64,000 nt of DNA from Rs1 sp029027825 (GCA_029027825.1 CP093399.1:4526001-4590000), one strand, 5' to 3'. Shown: positions 18,382 to 28,520, counted from the first letter of the stretch. Notes: generated from the sequence alone by a model not told the origin. Translations and numbers: made by a program.

Positions 18382-18480
18382 CCTGAATCAGTCACTTCGC
18401 GGTACCACATGGCGCAAGCTCTTGATTGTACGGTGGTTGGAAAAACATCCACTGTCTTCGCTTTGCCGTTACGGATTCTG
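18382..18480. repeat. 99-bp internally deleted MITE-like element, family A
   Basis: The left end CCTGAATCAGTCACTTC and the following CCACATGGCGCAAGCTCTTGAT match the copy at 60320 closely, through GGTTGGAAAAACATCC. The sequence then jumps to a short right end, ACGGATTCTG. It looks like a full-length copy with the middle lost. It lies in the gap of about 430 bases between the MarR gene and the next membrane-protein gene; nothing else was seen there, and the open frame crossing it is not coding. Confidence 0.7.
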
Positions 18481-18548
18481 CTATTGCCAAGAGTGATAGC
18501 AATACCTTGAGCTAAAAGCATTGAAGAAATACCTATAAAGGATTCACT

Positions 18549-18983
18549 ATGGAAACGCTTGCTGCTGAAAATACAGCTGCCAGGGATAAGCTTAAAAATG
18601 AGACGGGCTTACGAAAACTGTTAGAGAGAATGCCGGAAAAAGTGCAAGACAGTTTCACTGAGGAGCAATTGGCTAATATTAAAATAGCCATAGGCGCTCG
18701 AACTTGGGGGAATCATGCAATTGATGTGCGTAGCACGGTAAAGTTTTTTCGCTACCGCTACTATTATGTGCTGGTGGCCGGTAGAAACCGTCGCGAGTTG
18801 AGCGTTAGAGAAAGGCGTATTGGCTTGCTGATTCAAGCCTCTGTATTTGCAGTGTTTTTGGCGTTCAGTGCGATGCTAGGTGTGCTGGTGCTCTACTTGG
18901 TTAAGTCAGCCGCGGGAATTGATATCTTTCCAAATTTTTCATTCGGTGTGTGGGGGTGGTTTAAAGATGCTTTTTTAAACTGA
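18549..18983 (+). CDS. Conserved membrane protein of unknown function
   Basis: A 144-residue protein with a soluble N-terminal half containing LERMPEKVQDSFTEEQLANI and a basic stretch RNRRELSVRERR, then a hydrophobic segment of about 25 residues (near 95-120) that should span the inner membrane, and a short C-terminal tail. I recall proteins of this layout in other gammaproteobacteria under misleading enzyme names, but none has a known function. AAAGGATTC upstream supports the ATG. Its stop lies inside the terminator hairpin. Confidence 0.75.
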   Translation: METLAAENTAARDKLKNETGLRKLLERMPEKVQDSFTEEQLANIKIAIGARTWGNHAIDVRSTVKFFRYRYYYVLVAGRNRRELSVRERRIGLLIQASVFAVFLAFSAMLGVLVLYLVKSAAGIDIFPNFSFGVWGWFKDAFLN

Positions 18984-19020
18984 GGTAAAATGTAGATAGT
19001 TACATTTGACCTCAGTTTAA
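18975..19020. terminator. Bidirectional hairpin terminator
   Basis: TTAAACTGAGGT and ACCTCAGTTTAA form perfect 12-base arms, extended inward by AAATGTA / TACATTT. A T-run precedes it on the plus strand. It lies between the convergent membrane-protein and desaturase genes. Confidence 0.7.
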
Positions 19021-19077
19021 GTTTACGATGGTATTTAATGAAACAGCTCAAGCAAACTTATATGCATAAGTTCCAGG

Positions 19078-19935
19078 CTAGGATTTTTTAGTAAATAAAT
19101 CAAGGATTGTGCCACCTAAGAGCAGCTTAGTGATGTTGGATTTTTTATACATTTCTTTAGGTATTTTGTGTGCAATTTTAGCATGCAGTTGCGGTAGTCT
19201 TGACCAGTGCACTCCCTGTTTGTAATGGTGTGCAGTATGATAGCCTAAATTGCCGGTAAGGAAATTAAAGACCGGATTTAGATTGTTGTGAGAGGCTTCA
19301 AATTCATTTTGCGTATCTAGGCCAGAGTGGTGTTCATAAGTTACATAGGCGGTAAATAACAAGCTGGTTATCATCGGTAGCACAAACAAAAATAGTGCCG
19401 CTAGCGGGTTCCAAATTATTAATCCAATAATGATCGCTAGTGTAAGTGCGGTATATCGGACAAAAATTTTCAACTGCTTAGGGTGTTTTTTACCGACGGT
19501 ATAGCCACGGGGGTAAGCGGTTAACGCAACGTTGAGAGAATACTCTAGTATACCCATCTGCGTGCCGTCTTTACGTTTCCAGCGACTTTCATCTTTTTCT
19601 TGATCTAAGAAATTTAAATGGTGCCCTAGAACGTGGTGTAAACGCCACAAATGGGTTGAAACACCAGTGTGCAGTGCATAAAAGAATTCTAAAACTCTGT
19701 TTAAGCTTTTATTGCGAAAGGTGAAAAGGTGTTGATGATGATGGTTCCATGCGCAAATCACGCCTTTAGGGATTAGCATGAGCGCATAGTAAGTAATAAA
19801 AACGGAAATGCTAGTGACTGCAAAATAAAGTATGAAATCGATAACCGTTAGACTGAGAATAATAGCGACTGGCCAGCGATCTTCTTTGAACCTAAAAATG
19901 CTTGTATTTATGGATGGTCGAATACTTGCTTGCAT
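19078..19935 (-). CDS. Fatty acid desaturase-like membrane di-iron protein
   Basis: A 285-residue membrane enzyme with three His clusters: HHHQH near residues 65-69, HHVLGHH near 100-106, and HTAHH near 230. These bind two irons in desaturases and hydroxylases. Four hydrophobic stretches surround them. It would introduce a double bond or hydroxyl into a lipid chain, using an unseen electron donor. Regiospecificity cannot be deduced. It stands alone, with a terminator at its 3' end. Confidence 0.82.
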   Translation of the reverse strand: MQASIRPSINTSIFRFKEDRWPVAIILSLTVIDFILYFAVTSISVFITYYALMLIPKGVICAWNHHHQHLFTFRNKSLNRVLEFFYALHTGVSTHLWRLHHVLGHHLNFLDQEKDESRWKRKDGTQMGILEYSLNVALTAYPRGYTVGKKHPKQLKIFVRYTALTLAIIIGLIIWNPLAALFLFVLPMITSLLFTAYVTYEHHSGLDTQNEFEASHNNLNPVFNFLTGNLGYHTAHHYKQGVHWSRLPQLHAKIAHKIPKEMYKKSNITKLLLGGTILDLFTKKS

Positions 19936-20284
19936 AGAATACCTAATCTATTCGAGTTTTTATATTGGGGCATAGTAGTATACTGTCTGCGGCTTAGCTA
20001 GTGCTCATCTATTTTCAATAGTCATAAAACAACATAGCTGTAAATACTAAAATAACTACGTATTGACAAGTCCTCTTTGAAAATTAAAGCTGTGCAAACC
20101 GAGCAGCTGCAATGCTATCTGAGTTTATTTCATTGATCTGGACGTAGATGTTTTTTGGTGGCATCTCTACCGAGGTGCATCGGAAAAACAATATGAAAAA
20201 GAATATTAATTAAATTGTTATTCTCTCTTTATGGTCTAAACTTCCACAATAAGTGTTACTGATAAGTGATGTTTCTTAGTCATA

Positions 20285-20494
20285 CCTGAATCCGTGACTT
20301 CAAAGTGTAATGTAGGGTGTAATATATTAGTTCTACAGTGGAATTGAAAAATATTAACTGCAAGCTCATATGCGTCCTGCATTCGCCATATAAATGCATT
20401 GATGCATAAAATCCATAGCTTCAGCGGGCATTTTTCTAACCGCCTTAGAATCAAGAGTTTGCGCTATGTGGTGCAGTGAAATCACCGATTCAGG
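20285..20494. repeat. 210-bp full-length MITE-like element, family A
   Basis: Ends are CCTGAATCCGTGACTTC and its inverted match at ATCACCGATTCAGG. It aligns along its whole length with the reverse complement of the copy at 60320-60525, including GTTCTACAGTGGAATT, CTCATATGCGT, TAAATGCAT and TTTTTCTAACCG. It has no transposase gene. It occupies the gap of about 650 bases between the desaturase and chemoreceptor genes; the 71-codon open frame inside it is not a gene. Confidence 0.8.
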
Positions 20495-20591
20495 TTATAC
20501 ACATATTTTTTTGAAAAAAACATTATATATCAGAGCATTTTTTTCACGTTTTTTTTATTAATTTTTAAAACTTTGAAAAGGAATTCTGCTC

Positions 20592-22574
20592 ATGTCCTTA
20601 CAGCGTAAGATATTTATCGCATTTTTTTCGGTGGGATTACTTCCTGCTTTAGTTTTAAGTATCTCATCCCTCTATGTCTCCACTAGTTCATTGGAAAGTC
20701 AGGCTTATAATCAATTGACGTCGGTGAGAAATATTAAAAAACAACAAATAGAATCGTATTTTCTAGACCGTGAAAAAGATATTGTGATGCTAGCGGAGTC
20801 GGTGCTATTGCAATTAGATCTTAGTAACTCGTCAGTTATTAAAAGCGGAGCAGAACAAACTGCTAAGTATTATGAAAGTTTTGCTCAAAGAAATGGATAC
20901 TATGATGTATTCATAATATCCAAAAACGGGGATGTTCTTTATAGCGCTGAAAAAGAGGCTGATTATGGATCAAATTTAAATAATGGCCCCTATAAAGATT
21001 CAAACTTAGGCACTTTATTTCGCGATGTGGTCGCCAGTGGAGAGTTTAGTTTAACCGATTTTGCGCCTTATGCACCAAGTAATGGTGACCCTGCAGCATT
21101 CATTGCTTATCCTCTTGTCAGTGAAAATGGGGAGGTGTTGGCGGTGGTAGCTTTGCAATTATCCATAGATACTATCAATGGAATAATGCAGCAGCGAGGA
21201 GGATTGGGCGAGACTGGTGAGACTTACTTAGTCGGCAGTGATAAAAGAATGCGATCGGATTCTTTTTTGGATCCTGAGGGGCATTCGATTAAAGCCAGTT
21301 TTGCGGGAACCATCAAAGACAATGTTGTCGATACTGTTTCGCTAAACAAAGGTTTAAAGGGAGAGTCAGGTGCTGAGATTGTGCAGGATTATAATGGTAA
21401 TTCTGTGCTGTCTGCCTTTGCTCCCGTCAATATTAAAGGCGTAAAATGGGTGCTGCTAGCGGAGATAGATGAAGCTGAGGCGATGTCCCCGGTACATGAT
21501 TTAGAGTGGATTGTATTGGCTATATTGAGCGCATCCATTGCCGCAATTATAGCAATCGCTTTCTTTACGGCTAAATCAATTGTCCGGCCCCTGGGTGGAG
21601 AGCCTGAAGAAATGCAGGGTATCACCGGGAAAATTGCTGCTGGAGATCTTACTCATATATTTGAAACGAACCGAAAGCGTGGTGGTGTCTATGGCTCAAT
21701 GAGAGAAATGACCTACAACTTACGCCAAATAATGATCAATATTAATAAAGTCACTACTAAGTTGTCTGAATCTACTTCTAAAACGAGTGTAACAGTTAAG
21801 CAAGCTAATGTTAGCTTGGCTAATCAACGTTTTAGTGTTGAAAACGTTTCAAGTGCAATGACACAGATGACAGCAACCATATCGCAGGTTGCCTCTAATG
21901 CTCGCAAAGTAGCCTCCTCCACGGTAAATGTAGAAAAAGTATCCCAGCAAGCTAACCTGCAAGTAGGAAAAACGATTAGTGTGATAGGTGCGCTGTCCTC
22001 AGAAATTAATAATGCAAAACAGGTCATCCATGAAGTTGAGTCAAATTCACAAGAGATAGGTACCATAATGGAGGTCATCAGAGGTATTGCTGATCAGACT
22101 AACTTACTGGCACTGAATGCTGCTATAGAAGCTGCTAGGGCTGGAGATCAAGGTAGAGGATTCGCAGTCGTCGCCGATGAAGTCAGGCAGTTGGCACAGA
22201 AAACTCAAACCTCGACTGTCGATATCAAAGATATGATTGAGCTCCTGCAAACAGGTACTCAAAGAGCAGTTGTTGTTATGGAGAATAGTTCAAGTCAAGC
22301 TAAGCAGACAGTTGAAGCAGCTGAAAAAACTGCCGAGGCAATTAGTCGGTCATATGATGAAATTAGAGAGATTTCGCTAAATGCTCAGCAAATAGCAACT
22401 GCATCTGATGAGCAGTTCTTGGCAGCCGATGAAATTAATAACTCACTGTTGACTATTAATATGTCCGCACAAGAAAATGCGACAAGTATTCAAGAAATAG
22501 AAGAAACTAGTGCGAAGTTAACCAGTTTGTCAGACAATCTGCAAGAAATTACCCATCAGTTTAAAACGAGCTGA
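20592..22574 (+). CDS. Methyl-accepting chemotaxis protein, dCache type
   Basis: A 660-residue chemoreceptor. One membrane helix lies near residues 7-28 and another near 305-327. Between them is a periplasmic sensor of about 270 residues in two-module dCache style (FIISKNGDVLYS, SLTDFAPYAPSNGDPAAFIAYPLV). A HAMP-like linker (RPLGGEPEEMQ) follows. The cytoplasmic signalling tip IADQTNLLALNAAIEAARAG is intact, as are the flanking coiled coils. It should pass ligand information to CheW/CheA. The ligand is unknown. AAAGGAATT upstream supports the ATG. No other chemotaxis genes are close. Confidence 0.92.
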   Translation: MSLQRKIFIAFFSVGLLPALVLSISSLYVSTSSLESQAYNQLTSVRNIKKQQIESYFLDREKDIVMLAESVLLQLDLSNSSVIKSGAEQTAKYYESFAQRNGYYDVFIISKNGDVLYSAEKEADYGSNLNNGPYKDSNLGTLFRDVVASGEFSLTDFAPYAPSNGDPAAFIAYPLVSENGEVLAVVALQLSIDTINGIMQQRGGLGETGETYLVGSDKRMRSDSFLDPEGHSIKASFAGTIKDNVVDTVSLNKGLKGESGAEIVQDYNGNSVLSAFAPVNIKGVKWVLLAEIDEAEAMSPVHDLEWIVLAILSASIAAIIAIAFFTAKSIVRPLGGEPEEMQGITGKIAAGDLTHIFETNRKRGGVYGSMREMTYNLRQIMININKVTTKLSESTSKTSVTVKQANVSLANQRFSVENVSSAMTQMTATISQVASNARKVASSTVNVEKVSQQANLQVGKTISVIGALSSEINNAKQVIHEVESNSQEIGTIMEVIRGIADQTNLLALNAAIEAARAGDQGRGFAVVADEVRQLAQKTQTSTVDIKDMIELLQTGTQRAVVVMENSSSQAKQTVEAAEKTAEAISRSYDEIREISLNAQQIATASDEQFLAADEINNSLLTINMSAQENATSIQEIEETSAKLTSLSDNLQEITHQFKTS

Positions 22575-22800
22575 TTATGCAAAAGCTTGGTTATTAGCTG
22601 TAATAGTACATTCTTTAATCTCTATCTGTAGTTGTTGCCAGTGTTAACAAATATATTAGGTGTGCTGCTTTTAGAGTAGTTAAATTAATGCAAATTTAGT
22701 TCAATTTGATGGGGGTTAGATAGAAGAGGGTTATTTGCTGTGGCCCATTTGTTTGATGCGGGCATACTATTGTTCTCTACTGTAGTTGAGTATCAGCACA

Positions 22801-22838
22801 AAAAAACCTCAGTGGTTTGCACCACTGAGGTTTTTTTT
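22801..22838. terminator. Strong bidirectional terminator
   Basis: AAAAAACCTCAGTGGT, a TTGC loop, and ACCACTGAGGTTTTTT form a perfect hairpin with A and T tracts on both sides. It serves the leftward EF-G gene and probably also the rightward chemoreceptor gene. The rest of the 300-base gap holds nothing recognisable. Confidence 0.9.
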
Positions 22839-22874
22839 ACTGAGTTTTTAGTTCAGCAAGTAGCTAAAGCAAAA

Positions 22875-24968
22875 TTATTTGCTTTTAGCAGCTTTTCTTG
22901 CTCTTTCTTCTTCGATCACTTTTTCAGCAACCGAATTAGGGCAAGGTAGATAGTGTGCGAATTCCATAGAGAACTGACCGCGACCAGATGTCATAGTACG
23001 TAAGCTTCCGATGTAGCCAAACATTTCTGAAAGAGGAACGTCTGCTTTGATGCGAACACCAGTAACACCTGCTTCCTGATCCTTGATCATGCCGCGACGA
23101 CGGTTAAGGTCGCCAATAACATCACCAACGTGATCGTCTGGAGTGAACACGTCAACGGCCATGATAGGCTCGATCAACTGTGGAGAAGCCTTGGGAATTG
23201 ACTGACGGAAAGCGCCTTTAGCAGCTATTTCGAAAGCAATTGCCGAGGAGTCAACCGCGTGGAATCCACCGTCATACACTTCGATTTCAACGTCAAGTAC
23301 TGGGAATCCGGCTAGTGTGCCAGTCTCCATCATGCTCAGGAATCCCTTCTCGATTGCAGGGAAGAATTCCTTGGGAACGTTACCACCGACTACAGTTGAA
23401 GTGAATACGAAACCAGTTCCTGGCTCGCCCGGCTTGATTTTGTAATCTATTTTACCGAACTGTCCAGAACCACCAGACTGTTTCTTGTGTGTGTAAGAAT
23501 CGTCGATTTCAGCAGTGATTGTCTCGCGGTAGGCAACTTGTGGTTGGCCAACTTCAAGATCTACACCGTAAGTGCGCTTAAGGATATCAACCTTGATGTC
23601 TAAGTGAAGCTCGCCCATACCAGAGAGAATTGTCTCGCCAGAATCTTGGTCAGTTTCGACTTTAAAGGTTGGATCTTCTGCACCCATTTTGCCGATAGCA
23701 ATACCCATCTTTTCAGTAGAGCCTTTATCTTTAGGTGAGACAGAGATAGAGATTACTGGCACTGGGAAAACCATTGCTTCAAGAATGATAGGGTCTTTAG
23801 GATCACAAAGTGTGTGACCTGTTTGGACGTTAGACTTCATGCCAACAATCGCGATGATGTCACCGGCTTGTGCTGACGATAACTCTTTACGCTCATCTGC
23901 CTGCATTTCGCACATGCGGCCGATGCGCTCAGTTTTACCTGTAGCGGCGTTGAGGATCGTGTCGCCTTTCTTCAGCGTACCTGAGTAGATACGTACGAAA
24001 GTAAGGGCGCCGAAGCGGTCATCAGAAATTTTAAATGCTAACGCTTTAAATGATTCTGTAGTAGAAACAATTGCAAATTTACCTGTCGGCTCGCCTTCTT
24101 CATCAGTTAGCGGCTGTGGATCAACTTCATCAGGGCTCGGTAGGTAGTCAATAACAGCGTCAAGGATGTTCTGAACGCCTTTGTTCTTGAATGCAGAACC
24201 ACAGTACGTAGGGAAGAAGTCCATTGTGCGTGTGCCCTTGCGGATACACATCTTAATGTCTTCCATTGAAGGCTCTTCACCTTCCATGTACGCTTCCATG
24301 ATGTCATCGTCTTGCTCAACAGCAGTTTCGATCAACTTTTCACGCCACTCTTCAACCAGATCAACCATGTCCTCAGGAACATCGGTAATCACGAAGTTTT
24401 CAGGAAGACCAGAATCGTCCCAAATGTGTGCTTTACGAGTTAGTAGGTCTACAACGCCGACGAAATCTTCTTCGATGCCGATTGGCAGTACCATTACTAG
24501 CGGATTAGCGGCTAGTACATCTTCTGTTTGCTTAACAACGCGTAGGAAATCAGCACCCATACGGTCAAGCTTATTGACGAAAATGATTCGTGCAACTTCA
24601 GATTCGTTTGCATAGCGCCAGTTTGTTTCAGATTGAGGCTCGACACCACCAGAACCACAAAATACACCAACGCCGCCATCGAGAACTTTCAGCGAGCGGT
24701 AAACTTCAACTGTAAAGTCAACGTGGCCCGGAGTATCGATAACATTTAAGCGGTGATCTTTCCAAAAGCAACTTACCGCTGCTGATTGGATAGTTATTCC
24801 GCGCTCTGCTTCCTGTTCCATGAAGTCAGTTGTTGACTCGCCGTCGTGTACTTCGCCGGTTTTGTGGATTTGGCCAGTTAGTTTCAGGATACGTTCAGTG
24901 GTAGTAGTTTTACCCGCGTCAACGTGGGCGAAAATACCAATATTTCTGTATTTGGATAAGTCAGTCAT
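22875..24968 (-). CDS. Elongation factor G, stand-alone paralogue type
   Basis: A 697-residue translation GTPase. GTP-binding motifs are AHVDAGKTTTTER, RGITIQSA, DTPGH, NKLD and GSA, and domains II to V follow in order, ending with SGRGQFSMEFAHY. It promotes ribosome translocation and possibly recycling. It is not next to rpsL, rpsG or tuf, as the main fusA would be, so it is probably a second EF-G of the type found in many marine gammaproteobacteria. Whether a housekeeping copy exists elsewhere cannot be seen. Confidence 0.92.
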   Translation of the reverse strand: MTDLSKYRNIGIFAHVDAGKTTTTERILKLTGQIHKTGEVHDGESTTDFMEQEAERGITIQSAAVSCFWKDHRLNVIDTPGHVDFTVEVYRSLKVLDGGVGVFCGSGGVEPQSETNWRYANESEVARIIFVNKLDRMGADFLRVVKQTEDVLAANPLVMVLPIGIEEDFVGVVDLLTRKAHIWDDSGLPENFVITDVPEDMVDLVEEWREKLIETAVEQDDDIMEAYMEGEEPSMEDIKMCIRKGTRTMDFFPTYCGSAFKNKGVQNILDAVIDYLPSPDEVDPQPLTDEEGEPTGKFAIVSTTESFKALAFKISDDRFGALTFVRIYSGTLKKGDTILNAATGKTERIGRMCEMQADERKELSSAQAGDIIAIVGMKSNVQTGHTLCDPKDPIILEAMVFPVPVISISVSPKDKGSTEKMGIAIGKMGAEDPTFKVETDQDSGETILSGMGELHLDIKVDILKRTYGVDLEVGQPQVAYRETITAEIDDSYTHKKQSGGSGQFGKIDYKIKPGEPGTGFVFTSTVVGGNVPKEFFPAIEKGFLSMMETGTLAGFPVLDVEIEVYDGGFHAVDSSAIAFEIAAKGAFRQSIPKASPQLIEPIMAVDVFTPDDHVGDVIGDLNRRRGMIKDQEAGVTGVRIKADVPLSEMFGYIGSLRTMTSGRGQFSMEFAHYLPCPNSVAEKVIEEERARKAAKSK

Positions 24969-25334
24969 TGCTTTACTCGACGGATTATTGGATAAATATT
25001 AGAAAGCCATGGCTGGTTTGACATGGTTCTCGTGATGTTAAGAAATAAATAGCGCTGCATTATACAGGAAAAAAATAGTCTTTGGGGGTGTTTGTGGCTA
25101 TTTATTTTTTATCGTTATAAATCAAGCGGTTGTTGTTGGTTGTAATAAAAAACCAGCGAGATGATCGATAGCTTAGCAGTGTTTTGCTACTTAAATCTTC
25201 GCTATTGTGCAAATCAGTGTAAAAAATGCTGCCCACGGGCGCTAAATTAGCTAAATAAATAGCAGTCGGGATACCTGTAAAAAATTATTTTTTTTGCTAT
25301 ATTAGCGGGCTAATTAAATGATTGGATTTTAAGT
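24969..25334. other. Intergenic region between EF-G and gmk
   Basis: A divergent gap of about 365 bases that must contain promoters for both genes. It is AT-rich near gmk. A 16-base stretch at 25147-25162 (AAAAAACCAGCGAGAT) also occurs inside the 185-bp element at 28561. No open frame or RNA gene was recognised. Confidence 0.5.
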
Positions 25335-25958
25335 ATGATCGCCACGGGAACTTTATATATTATATCAGCGCCTTCTGGAGCGGGTAAAACCAGCTTGGTA
25401 AAAGCGCTGTTAACACGGGATAATTTGTTACGTGTCTCTGTCTCTGACACAACTCGGTCAATGCGCGAAGGCGAAACAGATGGTATCGACTATAATTTCG
25501 TTAGTATGGAGGTTTTCGACCGGCAAATTGGCGACGGTATTTACCTTGAATACGCCGATGTGTTTACTAATAAATATGGCACATCTAGAAAATGGGTGGA
25601 TGCGCAGCTGCAGCAAGGTACCGATGTTATATTAGAAATTGATTGGCAGGGGGCGCAGCAAGTCCGTGAAGCTGTCCCCGCCGCCATTTCTATTTTTATA
25701 CTGCCTCCTTCCCAGAAAGAGTTGAGATCAAGATTGCAGGGTCGTGGAACTGACAGTCAGTCTGTGGTTGATCATCGCATGGATAATGCAGTGGGAGAGA
25801 TAGAGCACTACGCTGAATTTGAATATTTAATTATCAATGACGATTTTGCTACTGCTTTGACCGATTTATTAACGGTATTTAAGGCGCAGAGATTATGCCG
25901 AAAAGTGCAGCAGCAAAAGCACCAGCAGCTGTTAGAAAAACTCTGCTTGGGATCCTAG
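25335..25958 (+). CDS. gmk: Guanylate kinase
   Basis: A 207-residue enzyme that phosphorylates GMP to GDP with ATP. The P-loop SAPSGAGKTS is at residues 10-19. The GMP-binding parts SVSDTTRSMREGETDGIDY and the EYADVFTNKYGTS segment follow, with DWQGAQQVR and FILPPS downstream. It is full length for the family. The order gmk, rpoZ, spoT is standard in gammaproteobacteria and supports both the identity and the lineage. Confidence 0.96.
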   Translation: MIATGTLYIISAPSGAGKTSLVKALLTRDNLLRVSVSDTTRSMREGETDGIDYNFVSMEVFDRQIGDGIYLEYADVFTNKYGTSRKWVDAQLQQGTDVILEIDWQGAQQVREAVPAAISIFILPPSQKELRSRLQGRGTDSQSVVDHRMDNAVGEIEHYAEFEYLIINDDFATALTDLLTVFKAQRLCRKVQQQKHQQLLEKLCLGS

Positions 25959-26097
25959 TGCTATCGAACTTTCCAGAGATTCGGTGATAATTTTATGTCA
26001 TATAGACGGTATACTCGTTGAAATTTGCTAGCAGCTTCTGTATTATGCTGCGTCCTATATGTATCTGTGATACTAATATTAAGATTTGAGGTTTACC

Positions 26098-26307
26098 ATG
26101 GCACGTGTAACAGTTGAAGATTGCTTAGAAAATGTAGAAAACCGTTTTGAGCTAGTGATGGTAGCAGCTAAGCGTGCGCGTCAGTTAGCGACAGGCGGAA
26201 AAGAAGCTTTTGTTGACAAAGAAAATGACAAAGAAACCGTGATCGCTTTACGTGAAATCGCCGAGGGGCACATTGATAACACAATTCTTAACGATATAGT
26301 TGTTTAG
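26098..26307 (+). CDS. rpoZ: RNA polymerase omega subunit
   Basis: A 69-residue protein starting MARVTVEDCLENVENRFEL, the conserved omega N-terminus, with AAKRARQLATGG as the core helix. Omega aids assembly of RNA polymerase and binds ppGpp, which fits its place just before spoT. The ATG at 26098 has GAGG 6 bases upstream; a TTG four codons earlier is less likely. Confidence 0.96.
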   Translation: MARVTVEDCLENVENRFELVMVAAKRARQLATGGKEAFVDKENDKETVIALREIAEGHIDNTILNDIVV

Positions 26308-26379
26308 CAGGTATCTAAGCACTTAATTTTGGGGCATTATTACTGTATATCTTAACTGAATTGGAATACAGGAACAATA

Positions 26380-28491
26380 ATGCCCAATATCGATTCACTT
26401 TCTGACCGACTGGTTGATTATTTAGATCCAGCAATGGTTCGTCAAGTGCGTCGCGCCTACTTTTACGCCGAGCAAGCTCACGAGGGCCAATGGCGTAAAT
26501 CTGGTGAGCCTTATGTCACCCATCCTCTAGCTGTATCAAGCATCCTCGCTACCATGCATATGGACCATCAAAGTTTGATGGCGGCTATGCTGCACGATGT
26601 TATAGAAGACACCGACGTCGATTTTATCGGCATTCAAGAACAGTTTGGTGCTGCAGTCGCTACGATCGTCGAAGGCGTTTCTAAGCTTACCCACCTTGAA
26701 GTAGAAACTAAAGCAGAGGCGCAGGCAGAAAATTTTCAAAAAATGGTCATGGCCATGGCTGAAGATATTCGAGTTATATTGGTGAAGCTCGCTGATCGGC
26801 TCCACAATATGCGAACCTTAGGTTCGATGCCCGCTCACAAACGTCGTCGTATCGCGAAAGAAACTTTAGACATATACGCCCCAATAGCAGCGCGCCTCGG
26901 GATGCGGAATATTCAAATCGAACTCCAAGAACTTTCATTTTTCTCTTATTATCCAATGCGTGCCAAGCGGATTCGTCACGCTGTCAGTAATGCGCGCGGC
27001 CAGCGTAAAGATTTAATTACTAGTATAGAAAAGTCCATTCAGATGAGGCTGCAACAAGAAGGTCTCAATTGTATTGTGTTTGGTCGCGAAAAACATTTAT
27101 ACAGCATCTATTTGAAAATGAAGACCCAGCGTAAACAGTTTGTCGACATAATGGATGTGTTTGCTTTTAGAATCGTCACTAACAGCGTTGATGAATGCTA
27201 TCGAGTGTTAGGCTCGGTACACAACTTATACAAACCGGTTCACGGTCGCTTCAAAGACTATATAGCGATACCCAAAGGTAATGGTTACCAGTCTTTGCAT
27301 ACAGAATTATTTGGCGCTAAAGATATTACTATAGAGGTGCAGATCCGCACTAAAGAAATGGATGCAGTTGCCATGCAAGGTATTGCAGAGCATAGCTATT
27401 ATAAAGGTAGTGGTGGTTCAGGCATTGCACTTAGCTCGTTTAACAGAGCCCGTAAATGGGTGCAAGATATGCTGGAGATGCAAAAACGCGCCGGTGACTC
27501 TATGGAATTTATCGATAATGTTAAAAAAGATTTGTTCCCCGATGAGGTGTATGTCTTTACCCCTAAAGGTCTTATTTATGAACTGCCCCCAGGCGCTACC
27601 GCTGTTGATTTAGCTTACGCTATTCACACCGATGTCGGAAATTCGTGTATTTCATGTCGGGTTAATCGCCGGTTAGTGCCTTTGTCTGAGCCTCTTGAAA
27701 GTGGTCAAACGGTTGAAATTATAAGAACGCCCAGTGCTAAACCAAATATGGCATGGCTTAATTTTGTGGTGACAGGCAAGGCGCGCTCAAGTATTCGTCA
27801 TTTCTTGAAAAACCAGGAAGTTGATGAATCTATCCAAATGGGCAAGAGGTTATTAAATCAATTCTTGAGTCAGTATGGCGTTAATGCTGATCAAGTTGAC
27901 GCTAAAAAAATGTCTGACTTACTTGAAGAGGCCAGTCTGAATTCTGTCGATGAGCTGTTTAAGGAGATAGGGAATGGCAATCTGATGTCTTATGGGGTGG
28001 CTATAAAACTTAGACCAGACCAAGACGCCTCATCTGAATCTAAACTGCAGCGGCAAAATTTGGCGATAGAAGGCACCGAAGGAGTGGTTATACAGTATGC
28101 AAAATGTTGTCAGCCTATTCCTGGGGATGGCATTGTCGGCTATACCAGTAGTGGTAGAGGCTTTGTTGTGCATCGTATCAGTTGTAAAAATATTCGCTCG
28201 ATGAAAGATGATCCAGAAAAGTGTATTTTCCTTGAGTGGTCCGACGATTCAGAAGATGAATTTAGTGTCAGTCTCAAATTAGAAGTTGCATCAGAGCGAG
28301 GCATCATCGCACATTTGGCGACAACCGCTTCAGCAGTGGGAGCCAATATTTTAAAGATGGATTTAGGTGAGAAAGAAGGGTTGCTGTGCTCGGTGGATAT
28401 GGAGCTGGGGGTTAAAGGTAGGGTTCATTTGGCCAGAGCTATCAAAAAATTACGCGCATTACGTGCAGTGAGTCGAGTGTCTAGAGTTTAA
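26380..28491 (+). CDS. spoT: Bifunctional (p)ppGpp synthetase/hydrolase
   Basis: A 703-residue stringent-response enzyme. The N-terminal hydrolase domain has the HD pair at residues 72-73 in LHDVIEDTDVD. The synthetase domain has GREKHLYSIYLKM and KGNGYQSLHTELFG, both intact. A TGS domain (about 390-450, VYVFTPKGLIYELPPGATAVDLAYAIHT in part) and a C-terminal ACT domain (about 630-703) follow. Both active sites look functional, so it should make and degrade (p)ppGpp. It follows rpoZ by 72 bases with its own AGGA-type ribosome site (CAGGAAC). Confidence 0.96.
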   Translation: MPNIDSLSDRLVDYLDPAMVRQVRRAYFYAEQAHEGQWRKSGEPYVTHPLAVSSILATMHMDHQSLMAAMLHDVIEDTDVDFIGIQEQFGAAVATIVEGVSKLTHLEVETKAEAQAENFQKMVMAMAEDIRVILVKLADRLHNMRTLGSMPAHKRRRIAKETLDIYAPIAARLGMRNIQIELQELSFFSYYPMRAKRIRHAVSNARGQRKDLITSIEKSIQMRLQQEGLNCIVFGREKHLYSIYLKMKTQRKQFVDIMDVFAFRIVTNSVDECYRVLGSVHNLYKPVHGRFKDYIAIPKGNGYQSLHTELFGAKDITIEVQIRTKEMDAVAMQGIAEHSYYKGSGGSGIALSSFNRARKWVQDMLEMQKRAGDSMEFIDNVKKDLFPDEVYVFTPKGLIYELPPGATAVDLAYAIHTDVGNSCISCRVNRRLVPLSEPLESGQTVEIIRTPSAKPNMAWLNFVVTGKARSSIRHFLKNQEVDESIQMGKRLLNQFLSQYGVNADQVDAKKMSDLLEEASLNSVDELFKEIGNGNLMSYGVAIKLRPDQDASSESKLQRQNLAIEGTEGVVIQYAKCCQPIPGDGIVGYTSSGRGFVVHRISCKNIRSMKDDPEKCIFLEWSDDSEDEFSVSLKLEVASERGIIAHLATTASAVGANILKMDLGEKEGLLCSVDMELGVKGRVHLARAIKKLRALRAVSRVSRV

Positions 28492-28520
28492 GAGCGAAAT
28501 CCTAGCTGTTATAATGATAA

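Noticed and set aside
18242..18496. An 84-codon open frame
   Set aside because: It overlaps the 99-bp palindromic element and has no ribosome site or recognisable domain.
25147..25162. A 16-base match to the interior of the 185-bp element
   Set aside because: The match does not extend on either side, so it may be chance; not called as a repeat copy.
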